Source of the DNA: CAG-826 sp964504595
GTDB taxonomy: Bacteria > Bacillota_I > Bacilli_A > RFN20 > CAG-826
Length of the DNA: 16,054 nt
Assembly (NCBI GenBank): GCA_964504595.1
Contig: CAZDEE010000022.1
Location: forward strand, 1 to 16,054
Direction: 5' to 3'
A program made the position numbers and the translations under genes. The notes beneath the pieces were generated by a model. The model was not told where the DNA came from. It saw nothing but the letters and a program-made list of their open reading frames with translations, and searched no databases. This document shows positions 7,286 through 15,410 of the stretch, in pieces. Every line of letters starts with the position of its first letter. Within the stretch, counting starts at the first letter, position 1.

Positions 7286-7317
7286 ATCACTAGGATTTCC
7301 TAGTGATTTTTTATTTT
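7286..7317 (+). terminator. Terminator of rpsT, probably also serving holA
   Basis: ATCACTAGG (7286-7294) and CCTAGTGAT (7299-7307) form a perfect 9-bp stem with a 4-base loop. On the plus strand the last T of the stem begins a run of six T (7307-7312), then A, then six more T (to 7319). On the minus strand the stem is followed by AATTTATTTT, so it can also stop the convergent holA transcript, which ends 11 bases before the stem. Confidence 0.88.
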
Positions 7318-8277
7318 TTAAAATTTTATTAAAAACACTTCAAAAGAAAAATAATTATTAACTTTTCCGCTTTTAATATCTAAATCAAGATAGTATAATT
7401 CATCAAGTTTCTTGATGATTTTTTTTCGACTTAATAGTTTTAAATGTCCTAAAGCTAATTTAACACGATATTCATGGACTCCTAATTCAGTAGCTATATC
7501 TCTATAAGAAGGTATTTTGCTCTTCAAATAATCAACTTCTAACAAAAGTCTCAATTGATTTGAAATAAGAGATATAAGACGAATCGGTTCCTCGTTAGCA
7601 ACTAGTAAATCACGATAAATAGCAATAGCTTTATCATTTTGTTTTTTAATTAAATTATCAAATATTGCAAAAGCATTCTCTTCTAAAGGGCGAGCCACCA
7701 TTAATTCAATATCCTCTAATGTAATATGATCAGTATATAGCATTAATTTTTTTGCTTCATTTGTGAATTTTAATGCATCACCTTGTACTCTTAAAGATAA
7801 CTCTTCAATAGCATCTTCATCGATTAAAACATTAGCCTTTTTAAAATAAGTAGCAATATATATAGGCCATTCTTCTTTAGTTATTTCCTTTGCTTCAATT
7901 ACGCGTGATACTTTTAATAATTTCTTTACTAAGGCAGACTTTTCATTTATTTTTGCGGCCTCTAAAACAAAAATCAAATCATTATAATCACTTGGATTAT
8001 CAAGATATGCCTCTAAAACTTTATAATCTTGACTCGATTCAATTTTTTCTTTTCCTTTTTCTGATGATAAAAAATAAGGTTTATAAACTACAATTGCTTT
8101 TTTATCACCTAATAAGGAGGATAATTCTGCTTCCGCTACTACATCTTGAATAGGAGTTTCAGTAGCGGTGAATTTTTGTAAATGAAAATCATCAATTTCA
8201 CTAAGATTATCTTTTAAAATCTTTTTTAATTGTTTTTCTAAAATCAAACTTTGTGTACCAAATAATAAATAAATCAT
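7318..8277 (-). CDS. holA: DNA polymerase III delta subunit
   Basis: The clamp-loader subunit that opens the sliding clamp at the replication fork. The 319-residue protein starts MIYLLFGTQSLILEKQL, the typical HolA N-terminus. As in the family it has an AAA+-like N-terminal domain without Walker motifs (about 1-140), a small helical middle domain, and a C-terminal collar domain (about 210-319) with the ISLISNQLRLLLEVDYLK and KLDELYYLDLDIKSGK features. Bacillus YqeN is about 347 residues. AGGTGAAGG precedes the ATG. The position between comEC and rpsT matches Bacillus. It has its own extended -10 promoter, but no terminator separates it from comEC, so read-through from the comE genes is possible. 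Confidence 0.93.
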   Translation of the reverse strand: MIYLLFGTQSLILEKQLKKILKDNLSEIDDFHLQKFTATETPIQDVVAEAELSSLLGDKKAIVVYKPYFLSSEKGKEKIESSQDYKVLEAYLDNPSDYNDLIFVLEAAKINEKSALVKKLLKVSRVIEAKEITKEEWPIYIATYFKKANVLIDEDAIEELSLRVQGDALKFTNEAKKLMLYTDHITLEDIELMVARPLEENAFAIFDNLIKKQNDKAIAIYRDLLVANEEPIRLISLISNQLRLLLEVDYLKSKIPSYRDIATELGVHEYRVKLALGHLKLLSRKKIIKKLDELYYLDLDIKSGKVNNYFSFEVFLIKF

Positions 8278-8297
8278 TTTCCTTCACCTGCTAGCTA

Positions 8298-8303
8298 ATT
8301 ATA
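8298..8303 (-). promoter_or_regulatory. Extended -10 promoter of holA
   Basis: On the minus strand TATAAT (8303-8298) is preceded by TGA, an extended -10. The -35 region (about 8321-8326) has no good match. It lies in the 55-base gap between comEC and holA, 20 bases before the ATG. Confidence 0.5.
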
Positions 8304-8332
8304 TCACAAGTTAATATATGACTTATAATAAA

Positions 8333-10309
8333 TTAAAAATAAAATTTAATTGTACCTTCTATATCAGTTCGTTTGATTTCAATATCTAATGATTTTAATC
8401 GATTTATAACTTCTTTATGTGGATGTCCATATAAATTATTTTTCCCACAACTAATAATTGCTACACTTGGAGAAACAGCTTCTAAAAATAGTAAGGAAGA
8501 AGAAGTATTTGACCCATGATGTCCTATTTTTATATAATCATGCTTTAAATCTTTATAATAATCTAACATTTTATTCTCAATTTTTATCTCAGCATCGCCC
8601 ATTAAAAGCCAACTTTTATGATTAACTTTTAGTGATAATACATAAGATTTGTCATTAGAAGATGAAAAATCATTTTGCCAAATATTTAGATTATTAATAT
8701 ATATTCCATAAAAATTAATTGGAAACACGGTTTTTGAATCGATAATATTAGAGACATATCCTTTTTTAATAAGTTCTTCTCTTCCACCATTATGATCATG
8801 ATCTTCATGAGTGACTAACAAATAATCGATTTTCATAATTTGATTCCTTTTAAAAAAGGGAATTAATACTTCATTTGCTATATCAAAGCTTGTTGAACCA
8901 CCTGTATCAACTAAAAATGTTTTGCCTTTATTTCTAATTAAAATTGCGTCACCTTGACCAACATTAATAAATGATATCGATTGCTCATATTTATTAAAAG
9001 GGATTATTTCACTAAATAACAAACAGCAGATAACAATAACATTATTTCTTAAATACCGATAATTATTCTTTCCATATTCTATAAATACAAATAAAGAAGA
9101 TATAATTAATAAAACAACTATATAATTCGATAGTTTTCCTAAAACAATATTAATTCTAACATCCTCAATCAAAGTTAAAAAATTATTATACATACTTGTT
9201 ATTACCTCAATACCTTTATAATGCCTCGTAAATAAACAGAAAGTTAATAAAAAATAAAATAAATAAAAAATGGGCATAATTAAACTTAATAAAGGCAAAA
9301 GTAAATTTATTTCATAATAAACTAACCAATTATTTATTAATAATATTGCTTGCAAAAGAAGAAAAGTAATAATTGTTTTAAGTAATTTATTCTTTTTATT
9401 AATAAGAGGATTAATCAACGCATATGAAATTAAGATTATATATGAAACAATAAATCCATTTTGAAATGCATAATATGGATTTAAAAAAAGCAAAATTATC
9501 AATGACAAAGACACTTTTTTTAATAAAGAAATTTTAATTTTTTTCTTTTCTAAAACAAAATTAATTAATTCAAAAACGATTAATCTTATCCATAAAAGTC
9601 GTCTTGGATTTAAAATTATAAAAGGAATTAAAATTAACCAAAACAAAACTTTTTTAAAATTTTTATTAACTTTTTTTAGTAGTTTTTTATTGATCAAAGA
9701 AAAATAAGGACTTCCTAAACTAGTTATCATGTAAAATTGAAGTGATTGACTTAAAAAATAATAATATGAATTACGGTCATTTTCGCCAAAAAATAGGCTT
9801 TTAATAAGTAAAAACGAATTTTCATTAATTTTACCTTTTAAAAAAATAATTAGTGATTTTCTTGAAAAAAAGGAATTAACAATCATTTTCTCTTCTTTAA
9901 CATATAATTGATAGTAATAACCTTTATTAATCAAATATTCATTAAAATCAAACTTTTCTTCTAAAAACTCTTTTTCTAATAGACGTCTATCACCTTTTAT
10001 TTGAATAATATCTCCTTCATCATATGCATTATTACTATCATATACATAGAATCGACCTTTAAAAGATGAAAAAAGATAATAATTTTCTTTTGCTTCAGTG
10101 ACAATTCCTAAATAAGAAGAAGCGGAAACATTTATATTTCTTATCATAAATAATCCTAAAAACAATGCTAAAAATAAATATATTTTTTGGATTTTTTTAT
10201 ATTTAATTAGGAAAATAAGAATAAATAAAAATGCAAAAAGTAAATAAATAAGCGATCTTGTTGCGTTAATGACGCAAAAAAGAAATACCGCTAATAATAA
10301 ATATTTCAT
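8333..10309 (-). CDS. comEC: ComEC/Rec2-type DNA uptake membrane protein, reduced form
   Basis: The membrane channel that passes single-stranded DNA into the cell during natural transformation. It has hydrophobic segments at the N-terminus, an OB-like stretch (about 65-145), a multi-spanning competence domain (about 165-435) and a C-terminal metallo-beta-lactamase-like domain from about 445. That domain carries FINVGQGDAILI, DTGG, THEDHDHNGG, MGDAE and GHHGS, so its metal ligands look complete. A TTG at 10318 extends the frame by three codons. The ATG at 10309 is preferred because its ATGA overlaps the comEA stop, which implies translational coupling; it gives 658 residues against about 776 in Bacillus. 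The highly conserved HLLAISGLH-type motif is eroded here to LQFYMITSLGSPYF, and the later DPGFQLS motif reads FQNGFIVS. Transport ability is therefore uncertain. Confidence 0.9.
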   Translation of the reverse strand: MKYLLLAVFLFCVINATRSLIYLLFAFLFILIFLIKYKKIQKIYLFLALFLGLFMIRNINVSASSYLGIVTEAKENYYLFSSFKGRFYVYDSNNAYDEGDIIQIKGDRRLLEKEFLEEKFDFNEYLINKGYYYQLYVKEEKMIVNSFFSRKSLIIFLKGKINENSFLLIKSLFFGENDRNSYYYFLSQSLQFYMITSLGSPYFSLINKKLLKKVNKNFKKVLFWLILIPFIILNPRRLLWIRLIVFELINFVLEKKKIKISLLKKVSLSLIILLFLNPYYAFQNGFIVSYIILISYALINPLINKKNKLLKTIITFLLLQAILLINNWLVYYEINLLLPLLSLIMPIFYLFYFLLTFCLFTRHYKGIEVITSMYNNFLTLIEDVRINIVLGKLSNYIVVLLIISSLFVFIEYGKNNYRYLRNNVIVICCLLFSEIIPFNKYEQSISFINVGQGDAILIRNKGKTFLVDTGGSTSFDIANEVLIPFFKRNQIMKIDYLLVTHEDHDHNGGREELIKKGYVSNIIDSKTVFPINFYGIYINNLNIWQNDFSSSNDKSYVLSLKVNHKSWLLMGDAEIKIENKMLDYYKDLKHDYIKIGHHGSNTSSSLLFLEAVSPSVAIISCGKNNLYGHPHKEVINRLKSLDIEIKRTDIEGTIKFYF

Positions 10310-10845
10310 GAAAGACAAATATAATTTTTAATCTTTTCAAATGTAGCATTTCCAATTCCATTTACTTCTAAAAGTTGCTCCAAATAAATGAATTCTCCAT
10401 TTTGTTCACGATAATCAATTATTGCTTGAGCAATTGTTGAACCAATTCCTTGTACTGTCATCAATTTTTCTTTATCTGCCGTATTTATATTGACCTTATC
10501 GATAACAACTGGATCACAAATGTCCGTCGATTCAACTCTAGGAGCTATATAATAATTTTGACCATTTTTTAAAGTGCATGATAACACATATGCATTCGAA
10601 TCTGCTTTGTCAGTAACCCCTCCTGCAAGATTAATTAAATCATTCAAAGTATCATCCTCATTAAGAACATAATTTCCAGGATTAACCACTTCTCCACTTA
10701 TAGAAACAGTAATCATATTTCCCTCAATTGAAACAACATTATTAATTCCATGATCTGGATTTAATGATACATTAGGATCCATAACCATAAACACACCTAG
10801 ACAAACGAATAAAATCGCTAATACTGCAACAATAGTTTTAAACAT
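10306..10845 (-). CDS. comEA: ComEA DNA receptor, SLBB plus helix-hairpin-helix
   Basis: A membrane-anchored receptor that binds double-stranded DNA outside the cell and hands it to ComEC. The 179-residue protein has one N-terminal membrane segment (about 4-22), an SLBB domain (about 45-103, with VSISGEVVNPGNYVL) and a tandem helix-hairpin-helix DNA-binding domain (about 118-179, with VNINTADKEKL, QGIGSTIAQAII and VNGIGNATFEKI). Cysteines at 90 and 110 flank the SLBB end and could form a disulfide. GAGGTGA precedes the ATG. The TGA stop overlaps the comEC start by ATGA. In Bacillus comEB, a dCMP deaminase gene, lies between comEA and comEC; it is absent here. No sigma-A promoter was found between the greA terminator and this gene. 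Confidence 0.95.
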   Translation of the reverse strand: MFKTIVAVLAILFVCLGVFMVMDPNVSLNPDHGINNVVSIEGNMITVSISGEVVNPGNYVLNEDDTLNDLINLAGGVTDKADSNAYVLSCTLKNGQNYYIAPRVESTDICDPVVIDKVNINTADKEKLMTVQGIGSTIAQAIIDYREQNGEFIYLEQLLEVNGIGNATFEKIKNYICLS

Positions 10846-10853
10846 AATTTTTC

Positions 10854-10876
10854 ACCTCTACATATAATTACGAGGT
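10854..10876 (-). repeat. Short inverted repeat covering the comEA ribosome binding site
   Basis: On the minus strand ACCTC (10858-10854 on the plus strand is its complement arm) and GAGGT pair across a 13-base loop; with a one-base bulge the pairing extends to TTTTACCTC/GAGGTGAAAA. The downstream arm is the comEA Shine-Dalgarno. In mRNA this could lower comEA translation. Five contiguous pairs can arise by chance in AT-rich sequence, so this is weak. Confidence 0.3.
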
Positions 10877-10901
10877 AAAATAAAAAATCCCTAAAAAAAA
10901 T

Positions 10902-10935
10902 AAAAAAAGTCTAACATCAATAATCGATGTTAGAC
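10902..10935 (-). terminator. Strong intrinsic terminator of greA
   Basis: GTCTAACATC (10909-10918) and GATGTTAGAC (10926-10935) form a perfect 10-bp stem with a 7-base loop. On the minus strand it is followed by seven T, one A and eight more T. It lies 17 bases after the greA stop and isolates greA from comEA. Confidence 0.92.
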
Positions 10936-10952
10936 AATTCCATACTAAATAA

Positions 10953-11420
10953 TTACTTAATAGATAAAATTTTTACTTCGTAAGGAACAACTGCTTTAAC
11001 TACAACTACATCATCAACTTTTTTTCCAAATATAGCTTCACCTAAAGCACATTCATTTGAAACTAAGCCTTTTAATGGGTTTGCTTCAACTGATCCAACT
11101 AAAGTATATGTAACTTCTTCATTTTCACTTAAATCTAATAATGTCACGGTTGTACCGAGTTTTACAACTCTATCAGAACTTGTTTCTTCAATAACATTCG
11201 CATTCGCTAAGATATCTTCAATTTGTTTAATACGACCCTCAACTTCAGCTTGTTTTGCTCTTGCTGCATCATAATCAGCGTTTTCTGAAAGGTCGCCTTG
11301 TGCACGAGCCGCTTTTAACTCTTCAATAACTTCTGGGCGAATCACATCAATCAATTCACGTAATTCTTTTTCTAATTTTGCTTTACCAGATTTGGTAAGA
11401 ATAATCTTTTCTTGTTCCAT
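10953..11420 (-). CDS. greA: Transcription elongation factor GreA
   Basis: Rescues backtracked RNA polymerase by stimulating cleavage of the nascent RNA 3' end. The 155-residue length is typical (about 158). The N-terminal coiled coil (about 1-75) carries the tip motif GDLSENADYDAAR at 42-54, with the acidic residues needed for cleavage. The C-terminal FKBP-like domain (about 80-155) ends in VPYEVKILSI. GGAG lies 7 bases before the ATG. It has its own promoter and terminator, so it is a single-gene unit. Proximity to the alaS-ruvX-DUF1292 group recalls Bacillus, where greA lies a few genes from alaS. Confidence 0.97.
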   Translation of the reverse strand: MEQEKIILTKSGKAKLEKELRELIDVIRPEVIEELKAARAQGDLSENADYDAARAKQAEVEGRIKQIEDILANANVIEETSSDRVVKLGTTVTLLDLSENEEVTYTLVGSVEANPLKGLVSNECALGEAIFGKKVDDVVVVKAVVPYEVKILSIK

Positions 11421-11452
11421 TTTTATCTCCTATCCTTTTATAGTCGCTAATT

Positions 11453-11480
11453 ATTATAGCATAATTACAATATTTTTAAA
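11453..11480 (-). promoter_or_regulatory. Promoter of greA with extended -10
   Basis: On the minus strand TTTAAA (11480-11475), a 16-base spacer and a perfect TATAAT (11458-11453) preceded by TGC. It lies in the 79-base gap after the Nudix gene, about 32 bases before the greA ATG. Confidence 0.6.
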
Positions 11481-11499
11481 GAAAAATTACCTAATTCAA

Positions 11500-11970
11500 T
11501 TAATTATCATTAATAATTTGATAATTAACAAGCTTATCTTTTAAATATTCAAGTTTAAGCTTAAAAAACGAATAGTCATCATTCAATAAATACTTTAAGA
11601 AATAATAATCGCCTTCCCACATATTTAAATCTAGCAATTTACCTTTTTTTATCCAAATCAAATCGCCTTCATTACATTCGATTTGTATTCCTTTAAAATC
11701 TGTTGAAGTAAATACATGCATTGTTTCTTCATAACCATCATATGAAAAATAAACAATTCCACGATATTTATAGGATATTAAATCCAACCCTGTTTCTTCT
11801 TTAACTTCTCTTCTTAAAGCTATTTCGATGGTTTCACCATCTTCTATATGACCTCCAACTCCAACATACTTGTTTTTATTAAGGTCCTTTTCTTTTTTAT
11901 TGCGATGAAGCATTAAATAGTCATCATTTTTTATCAAATAAATAAGAACTGTGGATGTACTTTTTTTCAC
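11500..11970 (-). CDS. Nudix hydrolase, MutX/MutT-like (probable 8-oxo-dGTP diphosphatase)
   Basis: Nudix enzymes hydrolyse nucleoside diphosphates linked to another group. The closest remembered match is streptococcal MutX, which removes 8-oxo-dGTP from the nucleotide pool and so prevents mutation. The 156-residue protein shares with it LMLHRNKK near 19-26, a VGVGGHIEDGE block, NEGDLIWI (100-107) and WEGDYYFLKYLL (118-129). The Nudix box is perfect at 40-62: G40, E46, R54-E55, E58-E59 and G61. It begins with GTG directly after the TAA of the DUF1292 gene; no ATG exists in this frame before residue 20. Only a weak GGAAG serves as ribosome site, so translation is probably coupled to the upstream gene. 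The substrate is inferred by resemblance. Confidence 0.88.
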   Translation of the reverse strand: MKKSTSTVLIYLIKNDDYLMLHRNKKEKDLNKNKYVGVGGHIEDGETIEIALRREVKEETGLDLISYKYRGIVYFSYDGYEETMHVFTSTDFKGIQIECNEGDLIWIKKGKLLDLNMWEGDYYFLKYLLNDDYSFFKLKLEYLKDKLVNYQIINDN

Positions 11971-12243
11971 TTATTTATCTTCCAATTCGTTTTGAATCAT
12001 TGGATCTTCAAGAAATGTGTTCAGGACTTCTTCAACTTCATTCCATTCTTCTTCATCTTCAATTTCAAACATTTCATTATTATCATTATATTTAGATGCA
12101 AATATTTCCTCAGGATTACTTGGATCAAAATACAATACATATTGAGAATTACGATCTTCATTTACATAAGTGAAAAGAATTTCGTATTTTACTTCTACAC
12201 CATCATCATCGACTATAATAATTTCTTTATCGTTAATTTCCAT
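11971..12243 (-). CDS. DUF1292 family protein (YrzB-like)
   Basis: A 90-residue acidic protein of the DUF1292 family, of unknown function, widely kept in Firmicutes next to ruvX and alaS. Recognisable features are the opening IIIVDDDGVEVKYEILFTY, YVLYFDP (35-41), and the very acidic C-terminal half with EDEEEWNEVEEVL. No membrane segment or catalytic motif is visible. AGGAGG precedes the ATG by only 4 bases, which is tight. The gene has a good sigma-A-type promoter of its own in the 96-base gap after ruvX, and it runs straight into the Nudix gene. Confidence 0.9.
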   Translation of the reverse strand: MEINDKEIIIVDDDGVEVKYEILFTYVNEDRNSQYVLYFDPSNPEEIFASKYNDNNEMFEIEDEEEWNEVEEVLNTFLEDPMIQNELEDK

Positions 12244-12296
12244 AATGCCTCCTATTTATTGTTAATTTCTTTTAAAAAAGAATTAATTTATTTTTA

Positions 12297-12325
12297 TTTA
12301 TACATATTTTTATGTTTTATTTCAA
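12297..12325 (-). promoter_or_regulatory. Promoter of the DUF1292-Nudix pair
   Basis: On the minus strand TTGAAA (12325-12320), exactly 17 bases, then TATAAA (12302-12297). It lies in the gap after the ruvX stop, about 53 bases before the DUF1292 ATG. A near-perfect AT-rich palindrome (about 12262-12286, TTAATTTCTTTT against AAAAGAATTAA) falls in the leader. It has no T-run on the minus strand and is not a terminator for these genes. Confidence 0.65.
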
Positions 12326-12339
12326 GCTATTTTATAATT

Positions 12340-12768
12340 TTATCTATTTTGATGTGAAGCAAGATAAGTTTCTAAAATCACCACCGCAGCTTGTTGATCA
12401 ATTACTTTCTTTCTTTTATTTCTTGACAAATTTGCTTCAAGCAATCTATTTGTGGCGATTTTAGTTGTCCATCTTTCATCAACCATCTCAATAATTAAAT
12501 AAGGAGCTAATTCTAATAACTCATCTTTAAATCTTAATGCCGATTCTGCTCGAGGTGACATTGTTCCATTCATATTCAAAGGTAGACCTAAGCAAATTTC
12601 TTTAATATCTTCTTTTTTAACTAATTCGATAACATGCTCAGCGGCCTTTTTATAATTTCCCTCTTCAAAACGGAAATTTTCAATTCCATAAGCATACCAT
12701 CTTGAAGCATCGGACATTGCAATTCCTAAAGTACGAGTTCCTAAATCCAAGCCTATAACTTTACTCAT
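12340..12768 (-). CDS. ruvX: YqgF/RuvX family pre-16S rRNA nuclease (putative Holliday junction resolvase)
   Basis: A RNase H-fold nuclease. Family members process the 5' end of pre-16S rRNA and have been annotated as Holliday junction resolvases. The 142-residue protein has the first acidic residue D8 in IGLDLGTRT, the LGLPLNMNG loop at 60-68, E98 in VDERWTT (96-102) and D124 in KKVIDQQAAVVILETYL, all as in the family. It starts 5 bases after the alaS stop with its ribosome site (GGAT) inside the alaS end, so it is co-transcribed with alaS and probably translationally coupled. In Bacillus the small gene yrzL (ireB) lies between alaS and this gene; here there is no room for it. Confidence 0.94.
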   Translation of the reverse strand: MSKVIGLDLGTRTLGIAMSDASRWYAYGIENFRFEEGNYKKAAEHVIELVKKEDIKEICLGLPLNMNGTMSPRAESALRFKDELLELAPYLIIEMVDERWTTKIATNRLLEANLSRNKRKKVIDQQAAVVILETYLASHQNR

Positions 12769-12773
12769 ATATA

Positions 12774-15380
12774 TTACATAATCCTTTGCTTAACGATTTC
12801 AAATGCAGCATTAATTTGACTTCCATCTTTGCCACCTCCAGTAGCAAAATCAGGTCTTCCGCCTCCAGAGCCACCTAAGACTCTAGCTGTCTCTTTTATA
12901 ATATCACCCGCTCGAATACCTTTTGAATTTAAGGTCTTACTAACAAAACATACAAGTGGTAAATTACCATTATTTTCACCAACTAAAAATATCACGCTGC
13001 TATCATGCAAAGTCTTTAATTGATCAATACGTTTCATTAGTCCATCACGGTCCATATTACTAAGATAAGCTGTCAAAAGGTATATTCCATTAATTTCCAC
13101 AAATTGACTTTCTAATTGTTTAGCTTGCGCTGAGGCTTCTTTTTCTAAGAATCTCTTATTTTCCTTAGATAAGTTATCTCTATCTAATAAGACGCTCTTC
13201 AAACGATCTTGAATTTCATATATTGAGCCCGCCTTTAAAAGTTCACGAACTTGTAAAAGTAACATTTCCTTTTTCTTCAATAATTCATAGGCATGTAATC
13301 CCGTTCTTGCTTGAATTCTTCTAACACCTGCGGCCACACTTTCCTCATATTCAATTGCAAAAGCACCAATATCACCAGAATTATTAACATGTGTTCCGCC
13401 ACAGAATTCCTTAGAAACATCACCAAAAGTAACAACACGTACAGTATCGCCATATTTTTCATCAAACAAGGCTTTTGCACCAGTTTTCTTTGCTTCATCA
13501 ATTGCTAAGCATAAAGTTTCTTGAGGTATAGCGTCAGCAATCCATTTATTAACAATAGTCTCAACTTCATTAATTTCACTTTCAGTAAGTTTGGCGGAAT
13601 GTGAGAAATCAAAACGAATTACTTCATCATCAACGTAGCTTCCTTCTTGGTGTACATGATCACCCAAAACAGAAATTAATGCACTTTGTAATAAGTGGGC
13701 AGAACTATGATTTTTCATTGTAAATAAACGTTTTTGTCTATCAACTTTTAGTGATAAAGTATCTCCTACTTTTAATTCACCATACATTATATGAACATGA
13801 TGTAAATGTTGATGATTAGGAGCTTTTATAACATCACTAACTTCAAGTTTAGTAGATTCATTTTCCATAATGCCTTTATCCGAAACTTGTCCACCACTCT
13901 CAGCATAGAAAACTGTTGTATCAACTATAATGTCGCCTTCTTCATCTAAACTATCCACTTTCATACCATCTTTAAATAAAGCTAAAACTTTTGATTCACA
14001 TTCTAATTTCCCATAAATAAATTCACTAGGTTCTGTACAAGACATTAACGCAGCAGATTGCTTATTCATTGATTTAGCATCTCCTCTTGCGGCTCTTGCA
14101 CGATTCTTTTGTTTATCCATTTCTTCTTTGAATTCATCGATATTAACATCAACATTGTTTTCCTTAGCCATTTCTAAAGTAAGTTCAATTGGGAATCCAT
14201 ATGTATCATAAAGTTTAAATGCATCTGCGCCAGATAAAACTAAGCTATTTTCCATCATTTTACGGAGTAATTGTTCACCCGAAGATAATGTTTTTAAGAA
14301 TCTTTCTTCTTCATTTTTAATAGTCTTTTTCACTGAATCAACATTATTTAATAAATAAGGATAGAAATCTTTCATAATATCTATAACCTTATCAACTAAT
14401 TGATAAAGGAATGCCTCATATATACCTAATTTACGACCAAAACGCATTGCTCTTCTTAATATTCTTCTTAAAACATATCCTCGTCCTTCATTTGAAAACG
14501 AAGCGCCATCACTTAAAGCAAATGTACATGTTCTAATATGGTCAGCAATAACTCGGTAGGCAAAAACATTTTCCTCATACTTAATATTGGTAAGTTTTTC
14601 ACACTCTTTTATTATCGGCATAAATAAATCAGTATCAAAATTTGTCTCTGCTCCTTGCATAATGCACGCAAATCTTTCTAATCCAGCACCAGTATCAATA
14701 TTCTTATGTGGTAGCTCTTTATAATCTTCTCTTTTCACACCTTCAACAGCGTTATATTGAGAGAAAACTATATTCCATATTTCGATATAACGATCATTTT
14801 CAATATCTTCATAGAGCATTTTTACTCCTAAATGCTCTGGATCATATTTTTCACCTCTATCAAAGAATATTTCCGTATCTGGTCCACATGGTCCTTCTCC
14901 AATACACCAAAAATTATCTTCTAAAGGTATCAAATGTTCTTCTTCAACTCCACATTTCATCCATAATTCTTTTGATGCTTTATCATTTGGATGATATGTA
15001 ATATACAATTTTTCTTTTTCAATCCCAAAATACTTTTCACTGGTCAATAATTCAAAAGCCCATGGGATAACTTCATTTCTAAAATAATCCCCAATAGAAA
15101 AGTTTCCTAACATTTCAAAAAATGTATGGTGTCTTGCTGTCATTCCAACATTTTCAATGTCATTGGTTCTTAATGATTTTTGAACATTTGTAATTCTTTT
15201 ATTTGAAGGTATTTCACTTCCATCAAAATATTTTTTTAAAGCCGCAACACCAGCATTAATCCATAGTAATGTAGGATCATTATGAGGAATTAACGATGCA
15301 CTTGGTTCAATATAATGTCCTCTTTCTTTCCAAAAGTTCAACCATATGTTTCTAATTTCATTTGCCGTAAGATATCTCAT
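12774..15380 (-). CDS. alaS: Alanyl-tRNA synthetase
   Basis: A class II synthetase that charges tRNA-Ala and clears Ser-tRNA and Gly-tRNA mischarging. The 868-residue length is standard. The N-terminal catalytic core opens with EIRNIWLNFWKERGHYIEPS and carries ARHHTFFEMLGNFSIGDYF (82-100) as motif 2. The tRNA-recognition helical domain contains EGRGYVLRRILRRAMR (298-313). The editing domain has its zinc ligands HSSAH (558-562) and CGGTH (660-664). The C-terminal C-Ala domain ends with the GGSGGGRPDFATGGG glycine-rich motif (836-850). AAGGAGAG lies about 10 bases before the ATG. It heads an operon with ruvX and is controlled by the T-box leader immediately upstream. No sign of truncation. Confidence 0.98.
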   Translation of the reverse strand: MRYLTANEIRNIWLNFWKERGHYIEPSASLIPHNDPTLLWINAGVAALKKYFDGSEIPSNKRITNVQKSLRTNDIENVGMTARHHTFFEMLGNFSIGDYFRNEVIPWAFELLTSEKYFGIEKEKLYITYHPNDKASKELWMKCGVEEEHLIPLEDNFWCIGEGPCGPDTEIFFDRGEKYDPEHLGVKMLYEDIENDRYIEIWNIVFSQYNAVEGVKREDYKELPHKNIDTGAGLERFACIMQGAETNFDTDLFMPIIKECEKLTNIKYEENVFAYRVIADHIRTCTFALSDGASFSNEGRGYVLRRILRRAMRFGRKLGIYEAFLYQLVDKVIDIMKDFYPYLLNNVDSVKKTIKNEEERFLKTLSSGEQLLRKMMENSLVLSGADAFKLYDTYGFPIELTLEMAKENNVDVNIDEFKEEMDKQKNRARAARGDAKSMNKQSAALMSCTEPSEFIYGKLECESKVLALFKDGMKVDSLDEEGDIIVDTTVFYAESGGQVSDKGIMENESTKLEVSDVIKAPNHQHLHHVHIMYGELKVGDTLSLKVDRQKRLFTMKNHSSAHLLQSALISVLGDHVHQEGSYVDDEVIRFDFSHSAKLTESEINEVETIVNKWIADAIPQETLCLAIDEAKKTGAKALFDEKYGDTVRVVTFGDVSKEFCGGTHVNNSGDIGAFAIEYEESVAAGVRRIQARTGLHAYELLKKKEMLLLQVRELLKAGSIYEIQDRLKSVLLDRDNLSKENKRFLEKEASAQAKQLESQFVEINGIYLLTAYLSNMDRDGLMKRIDQLKTLHDSSVIFLVGENNGNLPLVCFVSKTLNSKGIRAGDIIKETARVLGGSGGGRPDFATGGGKDGSQINAAFEIVKQRIM

Positions 15381-15410
15381 ATTTCTTTATCTCTCCTTTA
15401 CTTTTTATAT

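Noticed and set aside
11992..12357. 121-codon plus-strand open frame opposite DUF1292
   Set aside because: It is antisense to the well-supported DUF1292 gene and the ruvX end, is dominated by Phe/Ile/Tyr from AT-rich complement, and lacks a ribosome site.
13277..13501. Minus-strand 74-codon frame inside alaS
   Set aside because: An alternative frame of the AlaRS editing region; the main frame is strongly conserved there.
14708..15001. 97-codon plus-strand open frame inside alaS
   Set aside because: Fully antisense to the catalytic and helical domains of AlaRS, without start signals or recognisable motif.
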